Shown: in pieces, positions 44,933-55,955 of the stretch | Layout: every line of letters begins with the position of its first letter | Position numbering within the stretch: position 1 is the stretch's first letter | Source: Trichosphaerium sp. ATCC 40318 | Taxonomy: Eukaryota; Discosea; Flabellinia; Trichosidae | Direction of reading: 5' to 3' | Assembly (NCBI GenBank): GCA_038496445.1 | Contig: JALMLS010000450.1 | Location: 62,001 to 126,000, forward strand | DNA length: 64,000 nt | Translations under genes and position numbers: made by a program | The notes under the pieces: generated by a model | What the model saw: only the letters and a program-made list of their open reading frames with translations | Databases searched by the model: none | What the model was told of the DNA's origin: nothing

Positions 44933-45090
44933 TTAGCGGTCAACGTTAGTGTGAGGTAGAGCTTGTGAAATCGTTTTGAGAATTCTCGGGTTAGTTTCAA
45001 TGCTGTCAGGAGATACAACGTGACCTAACAACTTCACCTCATCCTTGAATAGCACAGTCTTTAAGCATAACATTATACTCCTCCAAGGAG
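44933..45090 (-). mobile_element. Relic of a Ty3/gypsy-type reverse transcriptase
   Basis: The minus strand reads TVLFKDEVKLLGHVVSPDSI then ETNPRILKTISQALPHTN. This matches the strongly conserved end of the Ty3/gypsy reverse transcriptase (F..EV.FLGH.VS..GI..DP.K...I...P.P). A LTYPTF string a little further on (about 44915-44900) fits the start of the RNase H connection. The frame is then broken by stops, and no LTR, integrase or other polymerase part was seen. An old fragment. Confidence 0.55.
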
Positions 45091-45122
45091 GTCAAACATG
45101 AGTCTAAGATACAATGTGTAAA

Positions 45123-45245
45123 TTATTTATTAAAAGTATAAGTCCAAGGATGCTGAGGTGTAAGCTTTCCATCTCTTACTGTGAAGTGAACATCGTTGAT
45201 GCTAATGTCAATGAAAGCAAGGCCATTTTTTCCGCTTGGAACAGG
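45123..45245 (-). CDS. Orphan terminal exon, gene not recognised
   Basis: The minus strand reads LPVPSGKNGLAFIDISINDV then HFTVRDGKLTPQHPWTYTFN K and stop TAA at 45123. It is preceded by an AG. The composition looks coding (beta-rich), but the upstream exons were not found; the frame 45399-45208 on the same strand is in another phase. It may be an alternative last exon of the DNRLRE gene or a separate small gene. Confidence 0.3.
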   Translation of the reverse strand, partial: PVPSGKNGLAFIDISINDVHFTVRDGKLTPQHPWTYTFNK

Positions 45246-45437
45246 CAACTTTTGACTTAATGGTGTACACGCCGTCACGTGGACTACTGACAAACCCAAC
45301 ATAGTACGCTAGATTACAGGTAAACGCTTTTTCCTCAAATAATCCTACATAACTTACCCAAAAGTCAATAAGAATGTATTTTATTTTTTTTTGATACAAT
45401 AATGGGCTGCTAGTTTACAAATAAACTCAAAACAAAC

Positions 45438-47806
45438 CTAAGTTGACGAATTGTTTTCTAAAGCTTGTACAGCCTTATCAATGGATCTTTGTGAGTAGTA
45501 TTTCCTTAAAAAAAGTAAGAATAATCTAAGAAAGCCTTTGAACATACTTTGCGAGAAACCCGACCACTGCCAATATAACGACTAATAACAGTACGCATAC
45601 TACTACTACAGGAATGAGCCATATTTGTGTATCATTTCCTTCATCACAGATACTTTCTCTACTAATTAAAACATCCATAGCTCCTTGTCTTCTTACATTT
45701 TTTGTTGTGTACTGTACACATTCATCGTCCTATTACAACGTTTAGAATAATTGCTGTTTCATAAAAATACTTACATTGTTTTCAATATGTATGGATACAG
45801 AGTCTTCCCCGCTCTAGAACAGAAAAATCATAAGTCACGTGAAAAGGGAACCAAAAAAAGAAAAAAAAGGTTGAAACAAAAATTGTACAATGATGCAATC
45901 TCCTTCAAGGAGCGGATATAGAGTACTATCGCCGAAAGTGGCGTTAAGAGTTATATGAATTGTTCCTGTTATATTTATGCATCCAGCCACATTAATAGTA
46001 GTTCCAGCACGTAAAGTTAAATTACCTAAACTCCAGTCATAAAAAAAAGGAACTAAGGCAAAGTTCGGACCGTTTTCTGAAATAAGCAAGTCTCCAAGTA
46101 TGTCAATATCGTATTGTGTTATCGTAACTATTTCAACAACAACATCTCCTGGTAACACAACTTTACCATCTTCACAATTAAATTTAGCACAATCTAGGAA
46201 TGGTCAGTGGCTCCCAAACTCAAAAAAAAAAACAGCTACAAGTTGTACCTATTTCTGAAAGAATGGATGGAGAGTAGTCAACATCTAATTGAATCGTCTT
46301 ATTGATAGGTAATATACTAGAAGAGGATCGAGGGTTAGAGTTGACTCTTCTACTAGTGTTATTAACGTACTCAAAGTTAAGAGAGGAAAGCGCTCGTTGA
46401 GTTCCTAGAGCAATTTTCGGAACAGTAAAACAGAAACCAACTAGACGTTGTTTTAGCAGAATCACATAAAAGTGTTGGCGTATGTACCTTTGTTTCCTAT
46501 GCCACCTATCAATACTCTTGGCGCTCCTACTCTTACATTCCGAATGAATATAGAGGATGCACTTACGTTGTAATTTCCAGAAACACTTGTGGTACACAAA
46601 ACACATGATCTACTGAACGCTGACAAAGAAAACAAGCCATTTTGTGATAGGAAACCTTAACAAAAAGAGTAAGGGTCTAGAAGTTAGATTGCTCCATAAC
46701 GATGGGTCTAATATGTACCTTCATCGTGATACAAAGCACAAGAGAAGTTTGGAACGGATGGCGGTGTTGGTGCGATAGTTTGATTGGCAGCTCTGTAGGT
46801 AATATTCAACGTCGGCTTGACACTATCTCCGTTGGCATAGTCGCAGCTTAACAAATATGATTAAAGACATGTCCAGTACTTGAGTAATAAAAAACCTGGT
46901 AACGCTACACACGCATGCTTATAGTGCTCTTTAATAGAGTTATAATGTACAAAGACAATTACACTTGCGTTTAAGTCAATGTAACAAAGAAAGTACAGTT
47001 GTTTTTTTTTGAATCACTTTTTAGTGCTTGCCAAAAAACGTACCTGTACGCTTTTACTAAATCTGTAGCTCCCTCTGCTTGAACGAATATCCATCCATGA
47101 TTTTGTTTTGTACTTTTTTGTGAACTCCAGTACTGCACAGATGACAATACATTAATTGTTATCATCCCAACAGTATCATTATTTACAGTATTAGCAGTTC
47201 TAGGTGCCACCAAATTTTCGATGCTGTCAGCCCAGTTATCAAACGTTGCTGTGCTGTTCCATGGTTTTAAAAGAACGTGTGATGTGCCGGGTAATTGATA
47301 TTGAACAGCTACCAAATGAAGCGTGGCGTTTACTATCGTAGCATTATCCGGAACAAGGCCACCTAAACTCAAAAAAAATTAATAACGTCAGAAACAATCA
47401 CGTTTTAAAACAGTCACGTGCTTGTTTTTTTTTCATCTCGCTAATATATTTTGTAAGAAACAAGCACGTGATTGTTTACAACGTGATTGTTTTTCAACAA
47501 TTAAAAAAGTCAGTTCAGACTCACCTTCGCTCTCAAATATCTTGAACTTAATTAGCACATACCGTAACCTCCCATTTTCTACACTCCAGTACAAAAAATC
47601 ATCGTTGTTGTGTTGTACATCTGCTTGTTCGTTATCTACGAAGGTGTCTTCGCAATAAGTAAAATCTAGACCAACTATGGTGTCCGCTAATCAATTTAGT
47701 TTTACTCGGCCAAATTTTTCCGCATATTACCGTCAGTTGAGGCGCAGTATATCGCGAGCGTAGCTAGTAAAATATGTACGTGATGACTACGACACTTGAA
47801 AAGCAT
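45438..47806 (-). CDS. Type I membrane protein with DNRLRE-like domain
   Basis: Signal peptide MLFKCRSHHVHILLATLAIY..; then DTIVGLDFTYCEDTFVDNEQ, LYWSVENGRLRYVLIKFKIF, and GGLVPDNATIVNATLHLVAV with VLLKPWNSTATFDNWADSI, MITINVLSSVQYWSSQ, GWIFVQAEG and SCDYANGDSVKPTLNITYRA. The pattern LRYVLIKF...NATIVNATLHL...W......PTL.I.Y is that of DNRLRE/CBM-like domains, beta-sandwiches found on secreted bacterial and protist proteins. A second N-glycosylation-rich, beta-rich part follows, with strands such as TTINVAGCINITGTIHITLN. Near the end is one membrane helix (IWLIPVVVVCVLLLVVILAV) and a short cytoplasmic tail to TAG at 45438. Probably a surface glycan-binding or adhesion protein. Confidence 0.65.
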
Positions 47807-48405
47807 TTGTTTTCTTTCTAAATAAGTGGCCAACAAAATGTTATGAACTGAAAAGAAAAGTAGGTCGAAAAAGGAAGCTTGTTGACTAATTGGTCAAAAC
47901 ACACGTGTGCTACATAACAAGCCCACGATATACCTTTATGAAATAAATGCGTTTACCGTTATTTTTCATAAAACACTTTTTTGTTTGCTGCACCTTCTCT
48001 TCTGTGCACAGTCAGACAAGGGTTAACTGTATTCTAATAATGATTCTCACTATCAACACATTAGTTTATTTGCTTCCTGACCTCCATATCTTCACTCTAT
48101 AAAATCCTTCACATCACCGTGATCCATGTTATAAATAGGTTTTTTAACTAGCGGCTTATTTATTTTTCCGTTAATGTTAACCTACTGAGTGCTAGAGGAT
48201 ACTCATCACCGGTAGACTGCACAGGCTACGAGCCTTGAGAAAGGAAGTGTCCCTTGTAGGGAAGTAACGATAAAAGTGAACAAATTGGAGACCGGTGTAC
48301 TGGTGAATGTTTGTGCGTTATAAACTATTTCAGAGCACAAAATAACACGCGCCTGTTTGATAAGTGCAAATTGTATTTTTTTTTCCTTGTTTTACATACA
48401 ATACC
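47807..48405. other. Intergenic region
   Basis: About 600 bp between the start of the DNRLRE gene and the end of the phosphatase gene. It contains CACGTG near 47903. No RNA gene recognised. Confidence 0.4.
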
Positions 48406-50297
48406 CTACTTTCTGAGTACGGTACTATCAACCTTACTGTAGTCGGATTGACGGTAGTGATCCCAGTTTGCGACAGTAGAATTATGGATGGTGAGGATTG
48501 TGAAACCATAATCGTCGCTGTAGTGAAAAGCGGACCTAATGACACGTGTTAGTTTGGAGTTAAAAGAGTTAAGATAATTGAACGTACAAGTCAGAAAGAT
48601 AAGGCCAGTCTTTGCATAAACCTTCACGGTTACCTGCATTACCATTTGTAACATACATTGGTCCTTTGTTATCGAGTTTGTTATTGTAAACCTATATCCA
48701 AAAGAAAGCCAGTAAGAAAAAGAAACCGACTGAATGATTTTTTTACTGTACCTTGTGGAAGCGCTCGTACGCGTGTGTGTGACCGGATACACAAATATCA
48801 GCTTTTTCATATATCGTGCTTTCCATTGCTTCTCTCATTTTTTCGCCCTCAAGCTAAGAAGGCGTTAAAACGAATGTTGTTTGTCTTTTTAAAAAGCCTT
48901 CTTTTTAATACGTACATGGTGGCATGAGTTGGAGTTATACCATGGTCTGTGCCATCCCATGATAGACCAAGGAGCTGTGATCTTTTGAATTTCAGATTTA
49001 AGCCATGTGAACTGAGCAGAGCCTTGTAAAAAAAGTTAGCTAAAAAGGAATAAAAAACAAAGAATCAAAAGTCTCACTTTGATCGTATGGTTGACATCCA
49101 GTCTCTGAACTTAGAACAGTGAAATGAGCTAAAGGTCCAAAACTAAAACTGTAGAAGCAATTATCTGGTGCGCCACTTTCTCTCCAAGGGTTCAAAAATC
49201 GGTCCTTGTAACTAAACGAAGATATTAAACTTTTTAAACAAAAAGATCCAAAATAACGCTTAAAAATCCTCAAAAAGCGCTTTAACAACGAAAACGTACG
49301 GTGTGAAGTTATCATGATCTTCATGGTTACCAACACCGACAATGTATGGGATTGTAGCAGCTGACAAAAGACATAAAGTTAGTAAAGGAGATGCAAAATA
49401 AATAAAAAAATCCAAGGTACGCACTAAGTGGTTGACTGAGTGCAGCCCATGAGTTCCATCTCTCGTAGTCACCCTAAAGGATTTACAGTTAATATCATTA
49501 GGGTATTTTTTTCGCCTTACATCAGCGTAGGAAATGTCGCCATAGTGTACTATCTAAAATAATAGTGTAAGTTTAAAATTAATCCACAATATTCAACATA
49601 CCAAATCAGGCTTGAATTTAATCAAACCGTCTACTACCGACTTTGAATATTTAGTTTGTCCAAGATCGGCGATAATGCCGACTCTAAGTGTCCTTGGAAC
49701 GCTTGGTGGTGTTTTGAAAGACCACTCTGGACTCCAAGCCTTAACTAACGTGTTAGCTTGTAGATTTTGAGAAAAACTAAAAAGATGCAATATCACGTGC
49801 GCTTTTGCACTTTTAACGCCTAGCGTACCCCACCGCTTCCTGTACGGTAGTAATATACAGTATCAGGGGTCAAATTTGTCAAAAGTGCCTCATAGAGGTA
49901 GTGGGAGTCGTAACCCTCTGTACAAGTAGAAGAAATTAGTGTGTTTAAAAAAAAGCTTTGGAATTTTCTGCTAGAAAAATGGACGTACCAACTTCAAAGC
50001 GTTTTTCACTTCCTGCAGCTGTACGATTGTAATTTCCCTTTTGGAGGCCCCACTCTACAACTATAGGAGAGCCGATTAGAATGTGTACAACCTTTTTGTG
50101 GTAGAAAACGCACTATTTTGGTTTGTAGTTGTTGTTGTCCAACCAACGCGCATCTCAGTAGAGTCGCCCTTTAGTAGGTCAGTTTAATGGTTTTCTTAGT
50201 GGTTTCGCTTTCGTACTGTAGGAGTGATATGAACTTCAATCGGAGCGCTGTACGCGTACGCAATCAAGCATAGTGAAATAAAACAGAGAAGCTGCAT
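48406..50297 (-). CDS. Purple acid phosphatase (metallophosphoesterase)
   Basis: Secreted binuclear metal phosphatase that releases phosphate from esters at acid pH. Signal peptide MQLLCFISLCLIAYAYS. It has the N-terminal fibronectin-like domain of plant-type PAPs (..HILIGSPIVVEWGLQKGNYN, YYYRTGSGG), then metal-binding motifs in order: GIIADLGQT (D), IVHYGDISYAD (GD..Y), YIVGVGNHEDHD (GNHE), IMGWHRPWYNSN (H), VSGHTHAYERFHKVYNNKL (GHxH). YVTNGNAGNREG follows, and the C-terminal RSAFHYSDDYGFTILTIHNS ends at TAG (48406). All the metal-ligand motifs are present. About nine introns. It diverges from the deacylase gene with only about 100 bp between the ATGs. Confidence 0.93.
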
Positions 50298-50396
50298 GGT
50301 GACACTTCAACACTTGGAGACTGTGCTTAAAAAAAGGAAAAAAGCTGACTTAAATGTCACCATTTGTTGTAGCATACACTCGCTAAAAAGGGGAAA
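50298..50396. promoter_or_regulatory. Divergent promoter of the phosphatase and deacylase genes
   Basis: 99 bp between the two start codons, so both genes share this short spacer. No recognisable TATA box. Confidence 0.5.
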
Positions 50397-51391
50397 ATGC
50401 CTGGTGTCAAGGTCATCATTCAAGCTGTGGATAGTGCTAGTCTATTAATTGTGCGTAGAACGCTGTGCAAATTCGATAATAATGCTAATGTTCATAACTG
50501 TCGCTAGGATAATAAAGAGAAGTATGTGTCAATTGGTAAAGGTAATTAAAGCCCGTGCAGTGTTTGTTTTTTATGTACTTATAGGAATTGTCGTATTTGT
50601 TTGCTTTATGAAGACTGCTACGCCTGCAGATGTTGAAAAAGCAAGTACGTAGCCTGAAACTTATTTTGCGTTGAATTGAATTAACAATAACGTTACACTC
50701 CTCAAATTCGCTCTTAAACGAGATGGTTACACGATTAACACCTTTGCTTGTATTTAATATGACACACGCCTAGCTAACATAGTACCCAACCTAAAACTCA
50801 TGTGGGACACTGAAAAGAGCCAAAAGAGCACTGTGGCACTGCTAAAAGTATGACATATGAACTGACATTTCAGTACAAAAGGTCAACTAACAAGTCAAAA
50901 AAAGGGTGAAATTTTGGTTGTTCCACAAGCGTCTATTGGTGCCAAAACAAAAGGAAAATCTCTTCAGTACGTTAACATCATTTTATTGAATATTAATTAA
51001 ACACGCTCACTCTTTTATAGGTACCACAATTTGATCAAAAAAGATGAAGGCTCGAAGTAAGTTTTTCTACCATCAAACTCAATTTGTAAATGCATAGAAA
51101 AAACCAAACCACGTCACGTGACATCCAAAATAGCAAATTTTCTTTTATATTTGAACGTTGTTCATGTACAAGTTTTGTTGTGTTTGGTACTTACTTACAT
51201 ACTTTAGGATGTTTGACAACTTTGTTAAAATATTGACTGAGAAAGTTGAAGGTTCTTGTAAAGTAACATCAGGCGTATATGGGCACGTAAAACAAACTCA
51301 TTGAACCAATACTAACTTACGTACTTAAAGAAACCGCCAAGCTATGAAAATAGATTCTTCTGGGCCAAATACACACAACTTAGAGTTCTGA
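50397..51391 (+). CDS. DTD2: D-aminoacyl-tRNA deacylase of the DTD2/ATD type
   Basis: Proofreading enzyme that removes wrongly attached amino acids from tRNA. Spliced exons read MPGVKVIIQAVDSASLLI, DNKEKYVSIGKG, IVVFVCFMKTATPADVEKA, IPNLKLMWDTEKSQKSTVAL, GEILVVPQASIGAKTKGKSL, QYHNLIKKDEGSK, MFDNFVKILTEKVEGSCKVT SGVYG and NRQAMKIDSSGPNTHNLEF. In canonical DTD the two signature motifs are SQFTL and NxGPVT. Here they are PQASI and SSGPNTH, as in the animal paralogue ATD/DTD2 (PQATL; NGPxTH), and QYH..KEEG and the C-terminal LEF also agree with that paralogue. ATD clears L-Ala mischarged on tRNA-Thr. All introns are short and in phase. Stop TGA at 51389. Confidence 0.87.
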
Positions 51392-51601
51392 AAACGTTGT
51401 CCTTGGACACATCATTTCAAAGTGTAAAGTAGAATAATAATGCTTACAAATCATTGTAAAAGCGTCTCCAATATCCTATGAGCGTATACTAGTGATGTTT
51501 AACGTCCTAGTGTACATGTAGTTCAACGAATCTCTTTGACTCTTTAAGTGCCTTATTCTTACCAAAAACAGTTAAATGTACTACCATTACGCTTGAAACA
51601 A

Positions 51602-53014
51602 ATGGAAAAGCGATTAGAGTGGAAGCCTATTGATATTTCACCATTTCTTAACCCTTCGGACAAACCTGAACGTCAAGCGGTCATTAACGAAGTCCGTGAA
51701 GCTTGTGAAAACCACGGATTCTTTCTTATCACTGGTAAGGCGGTATATGACTCTATAATCCTTCTAACACATCGCATAGGATACGGAATAACAGCATCAA
51801 CATTTGACGATGTGTACAAGAATGCGTGTCGTTTTATGGCTTTACCTTTAGAACAAAAAATGAAGTATCATGATCCCAAGCGTTCAAGTAGGGGTTACGG
51901 TCCTTTAGCTTCGTATAGTAGCAATAAATTTAATGGATCTAATAAAGTATGTAGCTGCGTAGCTGTTTTTGGACACGTGATTAAACTCCGTAAACCAAAG
52001 ATCTTTTTTGTTCTTACTATTTTAAGGCCATTGAAAGGGATAGTTTTGAAGCGTTTATATGTGGTCCAGCGTCCCATGATAAAGCAACAGATCAAGTAAG
52101 GGATAAGTACGGGTATTGTATCGAAGAAAATATATGGCCAAATGAGCAAACTAAGCAGGTTTGGAGGTAGGTACTTTTGGTTAACTTGTCAAAACATTGA
52201 ACGTTCCCAAACTAATTATTGTTTAGTGAGTGTTTCTCTAAGATGGAAAAACTTTCAGCTACGCTTATGAGCATTTTTGCTCTATGCCTTGGTTTGGAAG
52301 AATCATATTTTGATAAGTTTATTGACAGACACAAGTCAAATTTTAAAGTACAACTTTGGTAGTCTACTTTTAAATAATCTCACGTAGGCAAACAATTACC
52401 CATTAGGGAAGAATTTTAGCAATGTACTACTTTGGTTGGTACTAATTTACTCATCCATTGCACTTTAGATACGTACACATCGCCACACCGATTGGGGAAC
52501 TCTAACAATTCTATGGAGAAACGAGTTTGATACACAACAAGGTTGGACAAAAAAAATAAACGTTTATTAATACCTGAGTAGGTGGACTTCAAATTCTTTA
52601 TGCTGGTGCTTGGCATTATGTACCTTGTAAAAAAGATACACTTTTGATTAATGTAGCAGATATAATGTCGTTCTGGACCAACAACAAGTGGAAGTCTTCA
52701 TGGCACAGGGTTGTGGAGTACGACTAATTTTGTTCAAACACCAACTAACAATCTGTGTAGGACACCTGAATTACAGGAACCACGTGTATCCCTTGCGTTT
52801 TTTCACAACCCTAACCACACAGCAGAAATTATACCACTCTACGGAGACAAAAATATCAAAGAACCTAAATGGTTTAAAGACTGGAGAAAGAGAACAAACT
52901 ACAAAGCAAGAATTTTTCTTTTCTATGTCAATTCTTTGTTAACATTTTTTCTTCAAGGGACCAGTTACCTGTGGCGCATGGCATGATGCGAAAGCATCAA
53001 TTGGAAATAACTAA
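51602..53014 (+). CDS. 2-oxoglutarate/Fe(II)-dependent dioxygenase (IPNS-like)
   Basis: Member of the isopenicillin-N-synthase-like oxygenases. It begins MEKRLEWKPIDISPFLNPSD, then REACENHGFFLITG (the DIOX_N domain), CRFMALPLEQKMKYHDPKRS SRGYGPL, DSFEAFICGP, and LSATLMSIFALCLGLEESYF. The catalytic core follows: THTDWGTLTILWR (HxD iron ligands), GLQILYAGAWHYVPCKKDTL, SSWHRV (second His), EPRVSLAFFHNPNHTAEIIP (Arg-x-Ser for 2-oxoglutarate). A 31-nt intron with a GTCA donor joins ..ARIFLFY to GPVTCGAWHDAKASIGNN and stop TAA at 53012. The frame extends 5' of the ATG but only to a GTG. The substrate cannot be read from the sequence; the lineage includes fungal and bacterial oxygenases of amino-acid or secondary metabolism. 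Confidence 0.85.
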
Positions 53015-53491
53015 GCTAAAGTGTTATACACCCATGTCCAAAATACACAATGGTTCGAGCTTAACAGTATAAATTGATTGCGTTGTGACTTGTGCTCATA
53101 ATCACCAGCATCTTACTTACTCCAGTATGTGATGACTCTCTTTATTCTTTTAACATGAACTCCTTCCATAATATATCCCTCAACATACAACTCCTGTTTA
53201 TAACAATAAAAGTAGGGAAAAAAAGATTATCTCCCTCAAAGTTTATACACGTGCAATAAATTTATTTATTTCTAACTTAAGAGTTTACAAGATGACTTAT
53301 TTGTCTTCTGGTTAACATATTTAAACTTCGAGGTGTTTGCGGCGGTAAGCCTTCAAGTCAAGGACAACATGCATGTTTGTGTTTTTCCGCAAAGTCAGAA
53401 TATACGTGTATAGTTTATTTATTTCTAACAAAAAAGTGTATGTATGGTTGTTACCACAATCAAGGTGTGTTCGATCAAATATTTCATAGGA
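53015..53491. other. Intergenic region between convergent genes
   Basis: About 475 bp, AT-rich, one CACGTG near 53250. Nothing coding seen. Confidence 0.4.
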
Positions 53492-55766
53492 TTATTTATC
53501 TTTAGAAAGAAACTCAACAGCTTTTTCAACCTCCCTGATACTCGAGTTAGAAATCACGTGTTTAAAAAATGTAAACACAATGACATACCTCTTATTACCA
53601 ATATAAAGAGGTACACGTTGGTGAACCGTTTTAGGTACAAACTTGAGAATATCTTCATTACCAGTACTTGCCTTAAAAGAAGATGTTAACTTAAACCAAA
53701 AACTCTTTAGTTGTACCTTTCCTCCAGCATTTTCAGCAATAAAAGCTAAAGGTGCAGCTTCATACAATAGCCTTAATTTACCAAAAGGCGTTTTCGCGGA
53801 CTTCGTATCTAAAAAAAAGTCAGAAAAGCCACAAAACACTTAAATGAAAAAGTTGAAAAGGTGCCAAAAAAAACGAAACAAAACTCACCAGCTGGGTACA
53901 TAAAAACACCTCCGTATAACAAGTTTCTGTGAAAGTCTGAGACTAAACTACCAACATACCTAGCAGTATAAGGTCTACCTAAAGATAAAAACATTAGTAG
54001 CTAACCAAAGGAACAACAAGATTCAAACTCTTTAAAAAACCAAGATCTTTTTTTTCATTGCAACTTAGTCCGCTGAAGTACGCTTGCGTAACAACAAAAT
54101 CGAGCACAAAGGCGTTGGATAAAACAAATTCATATGTTGAGAACGGGGGAAGAGCTTTTGGTTGACCACAACTTCGTACCCATTTCCTTATCTTCATCAC
54201 GACACCAATTTACAAAGTTTTTGACACCATCTGTCCAGTAGTTCCAGTAAGACTCGTTAGCAGAATAACACTTTGGTTTTGCTGGGAATTTCATATCCTT
54301 GTGGGTTAGAATAAATTCACCGATAGAAGGATCAAGAGTGAAACCATGAACACCTGAAGAACAAAAAATCAACAAAAAATCTAGAAAACAGAACAAAAAC
54401 GAAGAACAAAGGAATCTCGCTCTCAATCAGTTTCTAGTAACATACCTTGTCCAGTAGTATAGACTAGCATAGAACTAGGTCCATACAAGACGTAACCAGC
54501 GCAAACCTAATGGCTAGTTAAGGAAACACAATGCAAAAAAAAAAAAGTTTGAACTGGTGATCTTCGTACGAGATTGCTGCCTGGTTGAAGTGCATCAGTC
54601 ATATCTGGCTTTTGAGAACTATCTGTTACACGTGCCCAAATACCGAAAATAGTACCAATAGGTACATTACACGCTAGGAAATTTAGTGGTAATCACAAAG
54701 ATACAAAACTGTTTGAACTAAAGTAAAAAAACGGTTTTTTGGTTCTAACAGCACACGTGACGGTACCAATATTACTAGAACCATCTAGAGGATCCATAGC
54801 TACAACGTATTTTGAACTTAAATACTCGTCCTAAAAAATCAGTAAGAGAGATACATAGAGAAGTAGATGAGAGTAGTTTCTTTGTTTTTGGAAAAGACTC
54901 AAAAACAAAAAGGAAAAATTATGAAAAAAATTTCTCCTTGTACCTTTGGATACACAGGTTCATCGTTTTCTTCTGATAGAAGCATGCAAACAAGTCCACT
55001 ATTGAGTAGGCGTCTAATAAGAATATCATTTGCTAGTTCATCCAAGATTTTGACTGTTTCTCCCTACAACTCTGTTTAGAGAGGCTTAAAAACGAAAGCA
55101 AACGGTGGCGACGTTACATATAATAAGGCTAAGCGATTTGGGGAATAATTGGGCGTTGTAGAGAAGGTTTCAAAGGCGTTGACGTCAAAAACAAAATAAT
55201 TTTGGGGCAAAAAACGTTATGACACGACATAGTTTAAACGCTCGTATCGCATTGCAGCGGTGCTGGTATAATTTTTGAAGGTATTTGACAAGTACCTGAA
55301 CGTTTGTAGTTCCTTTTTCTCCAATAACTTCTGCGATACCCGCTAGGTTAACCTAGAAGGGATTAAATCCTTCGTTGGGGATATGACGATCAATGCTGTG
55401 ATGTAACGTCTTGCGACGTTAAAAAATCTTTAAAACGCTCTTACCTTGCTGTTAACTACTTTAGAAGCTACAATAATCTCGTAGAGAAGCTGAGTGAAGT
55501 CTCCAGTTGCCTCCTCATTTTTAGAAACGGAATTGACGATATTTCACGATACCTTTGCGTGAGCATGTTCCTCAAGGGCTACGTGCTGATTTACAGTGAT
55601 TCCCAACAAGTCTCTGTTCTCTGGAATTGCAGGTCAGAAAGTACGCCATTAAACAGCTGTAGAGGCTCAATACTGGCTTTGTTTTGATGACAATACCTGT
55701 ATCCTCGGTTTTCTGACGCTTACCTTGTCCTCCTTTCAATTCTTCAGTCGCACTACGCTTTGACAT
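53492..55766 (-). CDS. Fructose-1,6-bisphosphatase
   Basis: Gluconeogenic enzyme: fructose-1,6-bisphosphate to fructose-6-phosphate. The N-terminal extension [20 protein letters not shown] is basic and possibly nuclear-directed or disordered. Then [20 protein letters not shown] (helix H1 region), [31 protein letters not shown] (metal Glu), [14 protein letters not shown] (the family signature with metal Asp residues), [75 protein letters not shown] (substrate site), and [20 protein letters not shown] (metal Glu), ending [11 protein letters not shown] with TAA at 53492. About 13 short introns. The start used is MSKR; an ATG 24 bp upstream is also in frame. Confidence 0.95.
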
Positions 55767-55955
55767 GATTACTATTTTTTGCGTTTTCACGACTTAAAAG
55801 CTGTCACTTAAGTGGTCTTTCTTAGCACTACAAATAAACTCCACGAACTCAGAGTATCTTCAAAATGTTTAATACGTTTATCACACTCGTTAGATAGCAA
55901 GACTTTGTAAAGTTTTTCTTCAAGAGTGAAAAGACATTTGCAGACTTAGCTATTT

